The notes: generated from the sequence alone by a model not told the origin. A stretch of DNA of 64,000 nt from an uncultured Pedobacter sp. (GCF_946480185.1 NZ_CAMLIG010000008.1:91962-155961); one strand, 5' to 3'; positions 8,575 through 17,338 are shown, counted from the stretch's first letter. Program-made: numbers and translations.

Positions 8575-9519
8575 TTAATAACGTTTCACTTCAAAATCGC
8601 TTAAGCCACCTTTTAAGTGAATCATGATTTTATTGGTAGATGAGTTGTAGTTTGGTGAAGTAAAAGTTCCGTCTGCAGCTTTTGTAAAACCTGGGAAATC
8701 TTTTGCAGATAAACCTGTTTTGGTGTTTATTTTACAGCCCGAGCTTGAGGGAATAAAAATGCTCACTTTTGCAATTCCGGTTTCTGCGGATAGATTGACA
8801 TCGTTATAAAGTGAGCCTAACTTTATCTTAAAATCCGCGGCACCACCTTTTATATTGATCTGTTTCACACGGTTTTTACTTAAATCGAAATCTGCTTTTC
8901 CGGCGCCCATATTTAAGTTAATATCCCACAAAGGCATCGGATGAATTTTCATTTCAACCTTACTCAAATCGGTATCGTCAAAATCAAAACTGTTCTTTTT
9001 ATTTTTCGAGTTGAAATTTAAAACCACAGTACTGTCTGTTTCGGTTTTGAGCAAATAATATCTATCCTGATTTTTTTGTGCCCATGACTCAAAAAGGGTG
9101 CTTTCACCATTTTTAAGGGTAAATTTACTTGCTCCGCCGTTGATGTTTAAGGTTGCCGTTTTAAATTTAGCATCGTAATCTTCTTGGTAAAAAGATTTTA
9201 TGCTCGGGTTATCGCTTTCATCAGTATCTTCATCATCATCAAAATTGTACGACCAATGTTTAATTACCGTTTTTGGGGCATTTGAATTGGCGTAAACCAA
9301 TAAAGAAAGTGCAAAAACGGTGGTTAAAATCACTAACCATTTGCCAGTATTAGATTCTGATCTGGAGAAAATAATATTTATACCCATTACAATGAGTATG
9401 ATTGGCCAAAACTTCCAGATGTAACCCCAGCTAAAATCAATGATGCCGTAGTTCTCTAGTAAAAAAACACTTCCAATAAAAATGAAAATGATACCCCAAG
9501 ATATTTTACTCGCTCTCAT
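8575..9519 (-). CDS. LiaF/LiaI-like membrane protein with C-terminal beta domain
   Basis: 314 aa. The N-terminus has two to three close membrane helices of the LiaI-LiaF-like (DUF5668) type (ISWGIIFIFIGSVFLLENYG, IWKFWPIILIVMGINIIF). The C-terminal ~190 residues form a repetitive, beta-rich extracytoplasmic domain (LNINGGASKFTL, NMGAGKADFDLS, IKGGAADFKIKLG) like the toast-rack domains of LiaF/YvqF. Relatives in Gram-positives belong to envelope-stress signalling. Its start overlaps the PspC gene by 14 bases. Confidence 0.78.
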   Translation of the reverse strand: MRASKISWGIIFIFIGSVFLLENYGIIDFSWGYIWKFWPIILIVMGINIIFSRSESNTGKWLVILTTVFALSLLVYANSNAPKTVIKHWSYNFDDDEDTDESDNPSIKSFYQEDYDAKFKTATLNINGGASKFTLKNGESTLFESWAQKNQDRYYLLKTETDSTVVLNFNSKNKKNSFDFDDTDLSKVEMKIHPMPLWDINLNMGAGKADFDLSKNRVKQINIKGGAADFKIKLGSLYNDVNLSAETGIAKVSIFIPSSSGCKINTKTGLSAKDFPGFTKAADGTFTSPNYNSSTNKIMIHLKGGLSDFEVKRY

Positions 9520-10024
9520 GTTGCTCTTGATTAGGGTTCTCTTGATTAGGAACGTTTATCGTTTCTTCTTTTGGTGTTTTGTCTTCGGGTTGTTGCAATG
9601 GCGTTTTGTTCTTTTTTGCTTTTGATAAAATCATTAAACCAAAAATCACTAAAACCAGGGGCCAAAGTTTTCTAATGCTAAACCAGTAAGGCAGCAGATC
9701 AAACTCGCCCAATAAAAAATAGGCGCCCATTACAATTAACATAAAACCTAAAAGCAAACTCAGGTTGTGGTTTTTTTGTTCGTTAATTGGTTTTATAGGT
9801 CCTTCGTCCATTCTATAATCTGTATAAGTGTACAAAGGTTTACGGTCTTCGGGTACTGCTATCCATAAAATAATATAAATCCACAGTCCGCTTCCCCCAA
9901 AAAAAGCCGCCAGAGCAAATGCAATTCTCACCCACGTTACTTCTAACTGAAAATAGTTGGCTATGCCCGCTGCAACTCCCGCAATCATTTTTTCTTGCGG
10001 GTCTCTTGTTAATTTCTTATCCAT
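9506..10024 (-). CDS. PspC-domain membrane protein
   Basis: 172 aa. It starts with a classic PspC domain (KKLTRDPQEKMIAGVAAGIA, then a helix ending WIYIILWIAVPEDRKPLY), followed by a DUF5668-like helix pair (LSLLLGFMLIVMGAYFLL, WFSIRKLWPLVLVIFGLMIL) and a charged, probably disordered tail. PspC is an inner-membrane component of envelope-stress responses. No pspA or pspB is present. It overlaps the LiaF-like gene and follows the SDR gene by 16 bases. Confidence 0.87.
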   Translation of the reverse strand: MDKKLTRDPQEKMIAGVAAGIANYFQLEVTWVRIAFALAAFFGGSGLWIYIILWIAVPEDRKPLYTYTDYRMDEGPIKPINEQKNHNLSLLLGFMLIVMGAYFLLGEFDLLPYWFSIRKLWPLVLVIFGLMILSKAKKNKTPLQQPEDKTPKEETINVPNQENPNQEQHESE

Positions 10025-10040
10025 CGCTCTATATATATTT

Positions 10041-10742
10041 TTAAACCTGCCCGTTTTGTGGGGTAATCATTAATTGATCAACATTTGCACCTTTACTCAA
10101 TTGCATAATATGATGAATTGATGTTGCCACATCGCTGGGTAATACAAATTTATCAGGAGCAACAGAAGTGCCATCCCAAGATGAAGTAAGTGTTGAACCG
10201 GGTATAATAGCGGTTACTTTTACTCCAAAAGGTTTGGTTTCTTCTCTCATGATATTGTTGAGACTAAGTAAGGCGGCTTTTGTTACACAGTAAGAACCGG
10301 CAGTTACAATTGTTTGTAAACTGGCTACAGAACAGATGTTGAAAATATGTCCAGTCCCCTTTTTGATCATTAACGGCGCTATTTTTTTGTAGAGTACATA
10401 AGGAGCAATTACGTTGATGTTGAAATGAGCATCTAGCATTTCATCTTTTTCTTCGAGGATTTTAGCGGGAGAAAACAGACCGGCATTGTTCACTAAAACA
10501 TCGATGTTTTTAAAATGTGCAATTGCTTGGTCCGCAAAAGCGTTAACTTCTTGCTTAATACCACAATCTGTTTTTACCGTTAATATGTTGATTTTTGGAT
10601 TAATATTGATGAGTTCTTCTTTTAAAACATCAAGTTCTTTTTGGTTTCTGGCACATAAAGCTAGCGAGTGATTGTTTTTAGCCATTTCTAAAGCCACCGC
10701 TTTTCCCATTCCTTTTGTTGCGCCTGTTATTAAAATATTCAT
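10041..10742 (-). CDS. short-chain dehydrogenase/reductase (SDR)
   Basis: 233 aa classical SDR. The cofactor glycine motif is GATKGMG near residue 7, NNAG is at ~90, and the catalytic Ser (SVASLQ) and YCVTK (YxxxK) are intact. It is a cytosolic NAD(P)-dependent oxidoreductase of unknown substrate. It is the first gene of the leftward unit with PspC/LiaF/RDD, although no functional link is obvious. The divergent ABC transporter genes start 78 bases away. Confidence 0.9.
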   Translation of the reverse strand: MNILITGATKGMGKAVALEMAKNNHSLALCARNQKELDVLKEELININPKINILTVKTDCGIKQEVNAFADQAIAHFKNIDVLVNNAGLFSPAKILEEKDEMLDAHFNINVIAPYVLYKKIAPLMIKKGTGHIFNICSVASLQTIVTAGSYCVTKAALLSLNNIMREETKPFGVKVTAIIPGSTLTSSWDGTSVAPDKFVLPSDVATSIHHIMQLSKGANVDQLMITPQNGQV

Positions 10743-10820
10743 ATTTTTTTAATTTTTGAGCAATTTAGGTTTAATAATTGCAATTGATAAAAAAGCTTAT
10801 TTTTACACAAATTTAATTAT

Positions 10821-11555
10821 ATGGTATTTTATCATTTCGGGAAATATATTTTAATGCTAAGGGCAGTTTTTAGGCGGCCAGAAAAAATGAGCATTTACAA
10901 AAATGAGATTTTCAGAGAAATGGTAGATATAGGCTTAGGTTCTTTAGGAATCATCAGCATCATTTCCATTTTTATTGGTGCTGTAACTACTGTACAAACT
11001 GCTTTTCAGTTAACTAGCGATTTAATTCCGAAATCAATTATTGGAGGCATTACCCGGGATTCAACCATTTTGGAGCTGAGCCCAACCATTTGTTCCTTAG
11101 TTTTGGCCGGAAAAGTTGGGAGTAGCATTGCCTCGCAAATTGGAACCATGCGTGTTACCGAGCAGATTGATGCTTTGGAAATAATGGGAATAAATGCGCC
11201 GGGTTATTTGATATTGCCAAAATTATTGGGTGGTGTAATTATGATTCCACTTTTGGTAATTGTAGCTATTACTTTAAGTATAACAGGCGGTTATTTAGCC
11301 GGCGTAGCTTCTGGCGCAGTAACAGCAGCTGAATTTGTTCAAGGTTTAACAACAGATTTTATCCCGTTCACCTTGGTGGTGGCAATGGTTAAAGCGCTAA
11401 TTTTTGCCTTTATTATTACAACAGTTTCTGCATATCAGGGGTTTTTTACTAAAGGTGGCGCAATAGAAGTGGGTAATTCAAGTACCAAAGCTGTTGTGAT
11501 TAGTTGTATCGCTATTTTAATTTCCGATTACGTTATTGCACAGCTTTTATTATGA
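10821..11555 (+). CDS. MlaE-family ABC transporter permease
   Basis: 244 aa with five to six hydrophobic segments and the MlaE hallmark region (VGSSIASQIGTMRVTEQIDALEIMG). This family forms the inner-membrane core of Mla/Tgd-type phospholipid transport systems between inner and outer membranes. Its stop codon overlaps the start of the ATPase gene (ATGA, 11552-11555), so they form one unit. An MCE/MlaD substrate-binding gene, usually next, is not present here. Confidence 0.9.
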   Translation: MVFYHFGKYILMLRAVFRRPEKMSIYKNEIFREMVDIGLGSLGIISIISIFIGAVTTVQTAFQLTSDLIPKSIIGGITRDSTILELSPTICSLVLAGKVGSSIASQIGTMRVTEQIDALEIMGINAPGYLILPKLLGGVIMIPLLVIVAITLSITGGYLAGVASGAVTAAEFVQGLTTDFIPFTLVVAMVKALIFAFIITTVSAYQGFFTKGGAIEVGNSSTKAVVISCIAILISDYVIAQLLL

Positions 11556-12304
11556 TTGAGGTTAAAGATATTTTCAAGAGTTTTGGTGATAACGAGGTTC
11601 TAAAAGGAATTACCGCCGATTTTAAACCCGGTGTAACTTCGTTAATTATTGGAAGCTCTGGCTCGGGCAAAACAACATTGATGAAAAATATGGTTGGTTT
11701 ACATGAACCAAACAGCGGTAGAGTAATTTACGATGGCCGGGATTTTACGCAAATGGATACGCAAGAACGTATTGAAATTCGTAAAGAGATTGGAATGCTT
11801 TTCCAAGGTTCTGCTCTTTTTGATTCCATGACCGTAGAAAAAAACATACGCTTTCCGCTGGATATGTTTACCGATCAATCTAAAGGAGAAAAATTAGACC
11901 GAGTTAATTTTGTTTTGGAACGTGTAAATCTGGCGGGTAAAAATAAATTGTATCCGGCTGAACTTTCTGGAGGAATGATGAAAAGAGTTGGGATTGCCAG
12001 AGCTATCGCGATGCGTCCGAAATATCTTTTTTGTGATGAGCCAAACTCGGGCCTCGACCCAAAAAGTTCCATCATGATTGATGAATTGGTTTCAGAAATT
12101 ACCAAAGAATATGAAATCACAACGGTTATCGTTACACACGATATGAATTCGGTAATGGGAATTGGCGAACATATTCTATTTTTGCACCAAGGAGAAAAAT
12201 GGTGGGAAGGTTCAAAAGATGAAATCACCTCAACAGATAATAAAGAACTCAACGAATTTGTTTTTGCTACTAAACTGATGGAAACCTTGTTGAAGAAGAA
12301 GTAG
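11552..12304 (+). CDS. ABC transporter ATP-binding protein (MlaF-like)
   Basis: 250 aa from the ATG at 11552, which overlaps the permease stop. An upstream in-frame start at 11504 would add 16 odd residues from inside the permease gene. Walker A is GSSGSGKTTLMKN, the signature is LSGGMMKRVGIARAIAM, Walker B is YLFCDEPNSGLDP, and the switch histidine is VIVTHDM. Together with the preceding gene it should power lipid trafficking that maintains outer-membrane asymmetry. The rest of the complex must be encoded elsewhere. Confidence 0.92.
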   Translation: MIEVKDIFKSFGDNEVLKGITADFKPGVTSLIIGSSGSGKTTLMKNMVGLHEPNSGRVIYDGRDFTQMDTQERIEIRKEIGMLFQGSALFDSMTVEKNIRFPLDMFTDQSKGEKLDRVNFVLERVNLAGKNKLYPAELSGGMMKRVGIARAIAMRPKYLFCDEPNSGLDPKSSIMIDELVSEITKEYEITTVIVTHDMNSVMGIGEHILFLHQGEKWWEGSKDEITSTDNKELNEFVFATKLMETLLKKK

Positions 12305-12434
12305 ATGGTTAGTTTGTTAGGTGGTTAGGGAAAAGTTCATTAGTCATTGGTTCATTAGTAGTAATTTTAGTGTTAACTGAGTTATAACTATTCATTCTAT
12401 CATTCAAAATTCACTCATTCAAAATTAAATAAGC

Positions 12435-13331
12435 ATGCAACCAAATATACAAGCACTTACGCCACAACACTGGAAAGATTACGAATTGATAGATTGTGGA
12501 GATTTTGAAAAACTGGAGCGATTTGGTGAGCTGATTTTAATACGCCCAGAGCCACAGGCGGTTTGGAGCAAGTTGATGCCTGAAAGCGAATGGACAAAAT
12601 TGCATCATATTAAATTCAAAGGGAGATCTGCCACAAGTGGCGAGTGGATTAAAAAAAATCCAAAAACGCCGGATCGTTGGCATATCGAATATAAAAATGA
12701 TGATGTTAAGATAAAGTTTCGTTTAGCGTTAACCTCATTTAAACACGTGGGGATTTTCCCGGAGCAATCTGTAAACTGGGATTTTATTTCATCGTGTATC
12801 AAAAAATTTAAAACTCCAGACCCTAAGGTGTTAAATTTATTTGCTTATACCGGCGGCGCATCTTTAATTGCAAAAGCCGCTGGCTCAGATACAACCCATG
12901 TTGACTCTATTAAGCAAGTGGTTTCTTGGGCAAACGAAAACCAGGAAGTTTCTAATTTAAAAGATATCCGTTGGGTGGTAGAGGACGCTTTGAAATTTGT
13001 ACAACGCGAACTTAAAAGAGGCAAAAAATACAACGGAATTATTTTAGACCCACCGGCTTATGGTCACGGACCAAAAGGGGAGAAGTGGAAGTTAGAGGAT
13101 TTGATCAAAGAAATGATGCGTGATGTGGTGCAGTTACTGGATCCACAAGAACATTTTTTGATTTTAAATACCTATTCATTAGGCTTTTCATCCATTATTG
13201 TGGAGAATTTAATTAGAGGTGCTTACCCGGAAGTGCAGAATTTGAACATCGGCGAACTGTATTTAAAGGCTCGTAGTGGTGTTAACTTGCCTTTAGGCGT
13301 TTTTGGTAAATTTAGTTTGTTCAATTGTTGA
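12435..13331 (+). CDS. class I SAM-dependent methyltransferase (rRNA methyltransferase-like)
   Basis: 298 aa. The Rossmann core shows motif I VLNLFAYTGGASLIA near residue 135 and motif IV ILDPPAYGHGPKG near 205. DPPxY/F is typical of RNA cytosine-C5 or guanine-N2 enzymes in the RlmI/RlmK (COG1092) group. It lacks the PUA domain of full-length RlmI, and the N-terminal ~100 residues are distinct. Likely a 23S rRNA or tRNA methyltransferase, with the target base uncertain. It is preceded by ~130 bases of simple AT-rich sequence with a repeated CATTCAAAATT (12401 and 12417). Confidence 0.82.
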   Translation: MQPNIQALTPQHWKDYELIDCGDFEKLERFGELILIRPEPQAVWSKLMPESEWTKLHHIKFKGRSATSGEWIKKNPKTPDRWHIEYKNDDVKIKFRLALTSFKHVGIFPEQSVNWDFISSCIKKFKTPDPKVLNLFAYTGGASLIAKAAGSDTTHVDSIKQVVSWANENQEVSNLKDIRWVVEDALKFVQRELKRGKKYNGIILDPPAYGHGPKGEKWKLEDLIKEMMRDVVQLLDPQEHFLILNTYSLGFSSIIVENLIRGAYPEVQNLNIGELYLKARSGVNLPLGVFGKFSLFNC

Positions 13332-13389
13332 AATCTTTTTTAGAAAACGCCAAACCTTAGACCTAATTTTCCATTTAATTATAATTAGA

Positions 13390-14442
13390 ATGTTATCTCA
13401 GAAAAACTATTTCCTTTTGCCGCAACTACTTGTTGCCGTAGCGCTATTTTGTTCTTGCTCTGGCAGTGCAGGTAGTAAAGGTTCAAAAACCGGAGCCAAC
13501 CAAACACAAGATTCAGCAAAAGTTGAAGCTAGCGTAGTAAAGGAAAATCCATATACACCGGTAGATTCTGCAAAATATTATCAATTGCAAAAATATCTGG
13601 CAAATGGCGATACCACAGGAAGGTGGCCGGTAAAAAATGATCCTTTACCAATTAATGGTGCTATTTTACCTTTTCACAGGATTATAGCTTATTACGGCAA
13701 CTTATATTCCAAAAAAATGGGAGCTTTGGGCGAGTATGCTCCTAAAGAAATGTGGAAACACTTAAACGCAGAGGTTGCAAAATGGAATAAGGTAGATACG
13801 GTAATTAAATCTGTTCCGGCGGTGCATTATATAGCCACAGTAGCAAGCGGAACTCCAGGGAAAGATAATTACTATATTAACCGCATGCCAGATAGCCAGA
13901 TAGATTCGGCTATAGCAATTGCGAAAATGCATAACGCCATTGTGTTTTTAGATGTACAAGTTGCATTGAGTAACCTGCACAACGAGTTGCCTCGTTTAGA
14001 GAAATACCTAAAAATGCCAAATGTACATTTAGGTATCGATCCAGAGTTTTCTATGAAAACAGGCGCTAAACCAGGTACAAAGATTGGAACTTATGATGCT
14101 GCAGATATTAATTATGCATCGGCCTTTTTGACTAAATTGGTTAAAGAAAACAACTTGCCGTGTAAGATTTTAATAGTTCACCGTTTTACACAAGGTATGG
14201 TGACAAATTATAAGAACATCAAAAAGCAAAAAGAAGTACAAATGGTGATGCACATGGACGGATGGGGAGAGCCTGAATTGAAAAAAGGAACTTACCGCCA
14301 TTACTTATATAGCGAACCTGTACAGTTTGTTGGCTTTAAGTTGTTCTATAAAAATGATTTAAAGAAAGCACCCAACCGTATGATGACCCCAGAAGAATTG
14401 ATGAAATTAACCCCAAAACCTATTTACATCCAGTACCAATAG
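13390..14442 (+). CDS. lipoprotein of unknown function, possibly TIM-barrel-like
   Basis: 350 aa from ATG 13390 (MLSQKNYFLLPQLLVAVALF, then lipobox CSCSG). A start at 13303 overlaps the previous gene and puts a charged stretch before the signal, so it is rejected. After a Ser/Lys-rich linker the domain alternates short strands and helices (FHRIIAYYGN, HNAIVFLDVQV, VHLGIDPEFSM, CKILIVHRFTQGMV, VQMVMHMDGWG), which suggests a (beta/alpha) barrel like glycosidases. The conserved-looking acids in GIDPEFS could be functional. I do not recognise the family, and a perfect-stem terminator ends the gene. Confidence 0.75.
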   Translation: MLSQKNYFLLPQLLVAVALFCSCSGSAGSKGSKTGANQTQDSAKVEASVVKENPYTPVDSAKYYQLQKYLANGDTTGRWPVKNDPLPINGAILPFHRIIAYYGNLYSKKMGALGEYAPKEMWKHLNAEVAKWNKVDTVIKSVPAVHYIATVASGTPGKDNYYINRMPDSQIDSAIAIAKMHNAIVFLDVQVALSNLHNELPRLEKYLKMPNVHLGIDPEFSMKTGAKPGTKIGTYDAADINYASAFLTKLVKENNLPCKILIVHRFTQGMVTNYKNIKKQKEVQMVMHMDGWGEPELKKGTYRHYLYSEPVQFVGFKLFYKNDLKKAPNRMMTPEELMKLTPKPIYIQYQ

Positions 14443-14465
14443 TTTTTTGGATTATAAAATGAAAG

Positions 14466-14497
14466 ATCCTCGGTTAATTTAACCGGGGATTTTTTTG
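14466..14497 (+). terminator. Rho-independent terminator between convergent genes
   Basis: Stem ATCCTCGGTTA (14466-14476) / TAACCGGGGAT (14480-14490), one mismatch, 3-base loop, then T8. It serves the lipoprotein gene read rightward. The convergent aat gene ends at 14512. Confidence 0.85.
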
Positions 14498-14511
14498 TTA
14501 AAAGCGATATA

Positions 14512-15138
14512 TTAAACCAGAAAATCCAGAAAATCTTCTCTACTTATCATTCTTGCCCCCATACTTTCTAAATGTTTGGTATAAACTTGGCAGTCAATTA
14601 ATTTAATATCTGCATTTTCACAAAGCCATATTAGCGCAGTTTTTGAGGCGTTGCTCTTTTTAGCAAACATTGATTCTCCACAGAAAACCTTGTTTATCAA
14701 AACGCCATACAATCCACCAACGAGTTCATTGCCTTCCCAAACTTCAATAGAGTGTGCAAAACCTTTTTTGTGCAAATTGGCATACGCTAAAAGCATTTGA
14801 CTGTTAATCCAAGTGCCATCTTGGCCTTCTCTTTTACTGTTTGCGCAGTTGCGGATAACAGCATCAAAATTATGATTATGGGTTACTCTGAATTTTTTTG
14901 AACGCAAAAGCTGATGCATGCTTTTACTGATTTTTACCTCATCCGGAAACAGCACAAACCTTTTTGGCGGGCTGTACCATAAAATAGGATCATCCTCATT
15001 AAACCAAGGGAATATCCCGTTTTGGTAGGCTAAAACCAATCTCTCCAAAGATAAATCTCCACCAATTGCTAATAGTCCGTCTTCTTCAGCAAGTGCTGGG
15101 TCTGGAAAAATAAGTTCATCAATGAGTTGAAATATCAT
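14512..15138 (-). CDS. aat: leucyl/phenylalanyl-tRNA--protein transferase
   Basis: 208 aa, a normal length. Aat transfers Leu or Phe from tRNA to proteins with N-terminal Arg or Lys, feeding them to ClpS/ClpAP in the N-degron pathway. Family motifs are visible: ALAEEDGLLAIGGDLSLERL, YQNGIFPWFN, ILWYSPPKRFVL, GLYGVLINKVFCGESMF and LIDCQVYTKHLESMGA. Monocistronic and transcribed leftward. Confidence 0.95.
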   Translation of the reverse strand: MIFQLIDELIFPDPALAEEDGLLAIGGDLSLERLVLAYQNGIFPWFNEDDPILWYSPPKRFVLFPDEVKISKSMHQLLRSKKFRVTHNHNFDAVIRNCANSKREGQDGTWINSQMLLAYANLHKKGFAHSIEVWEGNELVGGLYGVLINKVFCGESMFAKKSNASKTALIWLCENADIKLIDCQVYTKHLESMGARMISREDFLDFLV

Positions 15139-15503
15139 TTAATTTAAACATAAGGATTAAACCTTTTAAAACTTTGCAAGTCACAAATACACAATTAAGC
15201 TGTAGAGCTATTTGTTTTTTAAAGAGTTAGTTTTTGATAGAAAAGTCACCTGTGCGAGGTGGCTTTTTTTTATGGGGTAAAGATAAACTTTTTGAACCTT
15301 TGGTTTTGTTGTAAATTTTGCAATCTGCTAAACCAAAATTAAGTTTAATCATCCTGCTTTGGAATTTACGCAGTTTTAGAGCTTCATGTTTAAAAATCAC
15401 ATGTTCAGAATTTATTCAATATTAAAATTGATATTTATGCGTTATCCATTAGATTTTTAATAGGGTTACAATTACTTTAAATCGGATTAATAATAGTTTT
15501 ATT
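15139..15503. other. 365-base intergenic region with an orphan terminator
   Basis: Between two divergently transcribed genes (aat left, Rieske right). It holds a strong rightward terminator at 15242-15271 with no reading frame before it, so a short RNA may be transcribed from about 15150. A small hairpin AGCT-GTAG-AGCT precedes it. The remaining ~230 bases before the Rieske start are AT-rich and presumably carry that operon's promoter. Confidence 0.4.
15242..15271 (+). terminator. orphan Rho-independent terminator
   Basis: Stem AAAGTCACCT (15242-15251) / AGGTGGCTTT (15257-15266) with one G-T wobble, loop GTGCG and T8 (15264-15271). The T run is on the plus strand, but no plus-strand gene ends upstream. 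The nearest gene, aat, reads away from it. Confidence 0.7.
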
Positions 15504-15926
15504 ATGGACAGAAAGGAATTTTTAGCTTCAATAGGACTTGGTGTGGCAACAGTGGCAGTTTTTAACTGCTTAGGCTGTTCCAAATCATTTACTGGAGATC
15601 CATCAACACCTGGCCCAACCAATGTTGACCTTACTTTAGATTTATCAGCGTCGGCAAACTCGGTATTAAAAAATAACGGAGGTTATATTTATACGAACGG
15701 AATTATTGTAGCCCGTAACATGGCAGGCGAATACATTGCAGTGTCAGAAACTTGCCGACATGAAAGCACAAGAGTGATTTATTTGGCAAATTATCACGAG
15801 TTTTATTGTCAAAGGCATGGTGCTACTTATTCAGAAACGGGGGTTTCTGCCGGTATCCAGACCAACTTGCCTTTAACCAAATACAACACACAACTTACAG
15901 GTACAAGTCTTCGCATCTTTTCTTAA
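15504..15926 (+). CDS. Rieske (2Fe-2S) lipoprotein
   Basis: 140 aa. The N-terminus (MDRKEFLASIGLGVATVAVF, then LGC lipobox) is an export signal with a single RK pair rather than a full twin-arginine. The Rieske ligand boxes are intact: CRHE and CQRHG (CxH ... CxxH), followed by a short C-terminal beta domain. This is an extracytoplasmic electron carrier. It is the first gene of an operon with thioredoxin, ApbE, DUF4266 and DUF3570 (gaps 18, -14, 19 and 17 bases), which suggests that it supplies or accepts electrons for that system. Confidence 0.85.
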   Translation: MDRKEFLASIGLGVATVAVFNCLGCSKSFTGDPSTPGPTNVDLTLDLSASANSVLKNNGGYIYTNGIIVARNMAGEYIAVSETCRHESTRVIYLANYHEFYCQRHGATYSETGVSAGIQTNLPLTKYNTQLTGTSLRIFS

Positions 15927-15944
15927 AACATAAATATTTACATT

Positions 15945-16373
15945 ATGAAACTATTAAGCATTTTCTTATTATCCTTCTTATTCTCGGGAAGTCCCTGGGT
16001 TTTAGATTTTAAACAAGCACAAACAGAGGCTAAACAAAATCACAAACATATTCTGATCAGTTTTTCAGGTTCAGATTGGTGTGGTCCTTGTATCCGTACC
16101 CATAAAGAGATTTTAGACAAAGAAGCTTTTGGGGATTATGCCGATAAAAATTTGGTTTTGGTAAGAGCTGATTTCCCACGATTAAAAAAGAATCAGCTTC
16201 CGGCAGAGCAAATGAAAAAAAATAACGATTTAGCAGTAAAGTATAATCCAGAAGGAGATTTTCCTTTAACTGTTTTAACCGATGAAACTGGGAAGGTTAT
16301 TAAAGAATGGAAAGGATTTCCAAATTGTTCTTCGGAAGAGTTTGTGAAACAAGTAGAAAATGCAATTAACTGA
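15945..16373 (+). CDS. exported thioredoxin-family protein
   Basis: 142 aa with a short signal peptide (MKLLSIFLLSFLFSGSPWVL) and a thioredoxin fold with active site WCGPC (SGSDWCGPCIRTHKEILD), like DUF255/thioredoxin_7 proteins. It is predicted to be periplasmic, exchanging disulfides. Its last codons overlap the start of apbE by 14 bases, so the two are translationally coupled. In this operon it may keep cysteines of the DUF4266 lipoprotein (C-terminal CGCN) reduced, which is an inference from gene order only. Confidence 0.85.
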   Translation: MKLLSIFLLSFLFSGSPWVLDFKQAQTEAKQNHKHILISFSGSDWCGPCIRTHKEILDKEAFGDYADKNLVLVRADFPRLKKNQLPAEQMKKNNDLAVKYNPEGDFPLTVLTDETGKVIKEWKGFPNCSSEEFVKQVENAIN

Positions 16374-17319
16374 TTCGGGAAAATTTCAGGTATTTAAGCA
16401 GTCTATGAAATTGATGGGAAATCAATTCGAGATTTCTGTGGTTGCTGATGATGAAGCTTTTGCTAATGAAAAAATAAGCGATGCTGTTGCCGAAATTAAA
16501 AGGATAGAGCAATTACTCACTACTTTTAAGCCCGATAGCCAAACCAATCAAATCAACGGAAATGCAGGTATTGCACCGGTTAAAGTTGATGCGGAAGTTT
16601 TTTATCTCATTCAGCGCTCCATCCGTATTTCTGAAATTAGCCAAGGTGCATTTGATATTACCTACGGTTCTTTAGATAAACGTTTCTGGAATTTTGATAC
16701 AGAAATGGACAGTTTGCCTGATAAGGAAACTGCGAAAAAATCTGTTGAATTGATTAATTATAAAAATATAATTCTTAATGCTGATGACCATACGGTTTTC
16801 TTAAAAAAGAAAGGTATGCGAATTGGCTTTGGGGGAATTGGTAAAGGTTACGCAGCCGATAGCGCAAAAAGACTTTTACAGGAAGCAGGTGTAGCAAACG
16901 GAATTGTAAATGCATCGGGAGATTTAACAACTTGGGGAATGCAACCAACAGGCCAACCCTGGACAGTAGGAATAGCAGATCCTGAACATAAATTAAAGCC
17001 ATTCTCATATATGAACATCAGCAATATGGCCATTGCTACATCAGGTAATTATGAGAAGTTTGCAGTAATTAATGGTAAAAAATATTCCCATACGATTGAT
17101 CCGCATACAGGTTTCCCGGTAGCGGGAATAAAGAGCGTTAGTATTATTTGCCCTCAGGCCGAGCTGGCAGATGCGTTAGCAACTCCGGTTACTGTAATGG
17201 GCGTAGAAGTTGGTTTAAACCTCATTAACCAGTTAAATAATATAGCCTGTATTATTATTGATGATGATAATAAATTATACACATCAAAAAATATAAATAT
17301 CAAAAAAACAATAGCCTAA
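16360..17319 (+). CDS. apbE: FAD:protein FMN transferase (ApbE)
   Basis: 319 aa. ApbE attaches FMN covalently to Thr/Ser of target proteins, using FAD and Mg2+. Motifs present: GGIGKGYAADSAKRL, NASGDLTTWG, HTIDPHTGFPV and ADALATPVTVMG. Most ApbE proteins are exported, but this one begins MQLTDSGKFQVFKQSMKLMG with no hydrophobic signal, and the frame has no room for one because it starts inside the thioredoxin gene. Either it is cytosolic, or a start or sequence difference hides the signal. No classical target (FMN_bind, NqrC, RnfG) is nearby, so the target may be DUF4266 or another operon protein. Confidence 0.9.
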   Translation: MQLTDSGKFQVFKQSMKLMGNQFEISVVADDEAFANEKISDAVAEIKRIEQLLTTFKPDSQTNQINGNAGIAPVKVDAEVFYLIQRSIRISEISQGAFDITYGSLDKRFWNFDTEMDSLPDKETAKKSVELINYKNIILNADDHTVFLKKKGMRIGFGGIGKGYAADSAKRLLQEAGVANGIVNASGDLTTWGMQPTGQPWTVGIADPEHKLKPFSYMNISNMAIATSGNYEKFAVINGKKYSHTIDPHTGFPVAGIKSVSIICPQAELADALATPVTVMGVEVGLNLINQLNNIACIIIDDDNKLYTSKNINIKKTIA

Positions 17320-17338
17320 TGTCTAAAGCCCACACAAT

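Noticed and set aside
12401..12429. Repeat CATTCAAAATT twice before the methyltransferase gene
   Set aside because: Short, AT-rich and unphased; most likely simple-sequence drift.
13303..13389. Earlier start of the unknown lipoprotein
   Set aside because: It overlaps the methyltransferase gene and places 29 residues before a clean lipoprotein signal.
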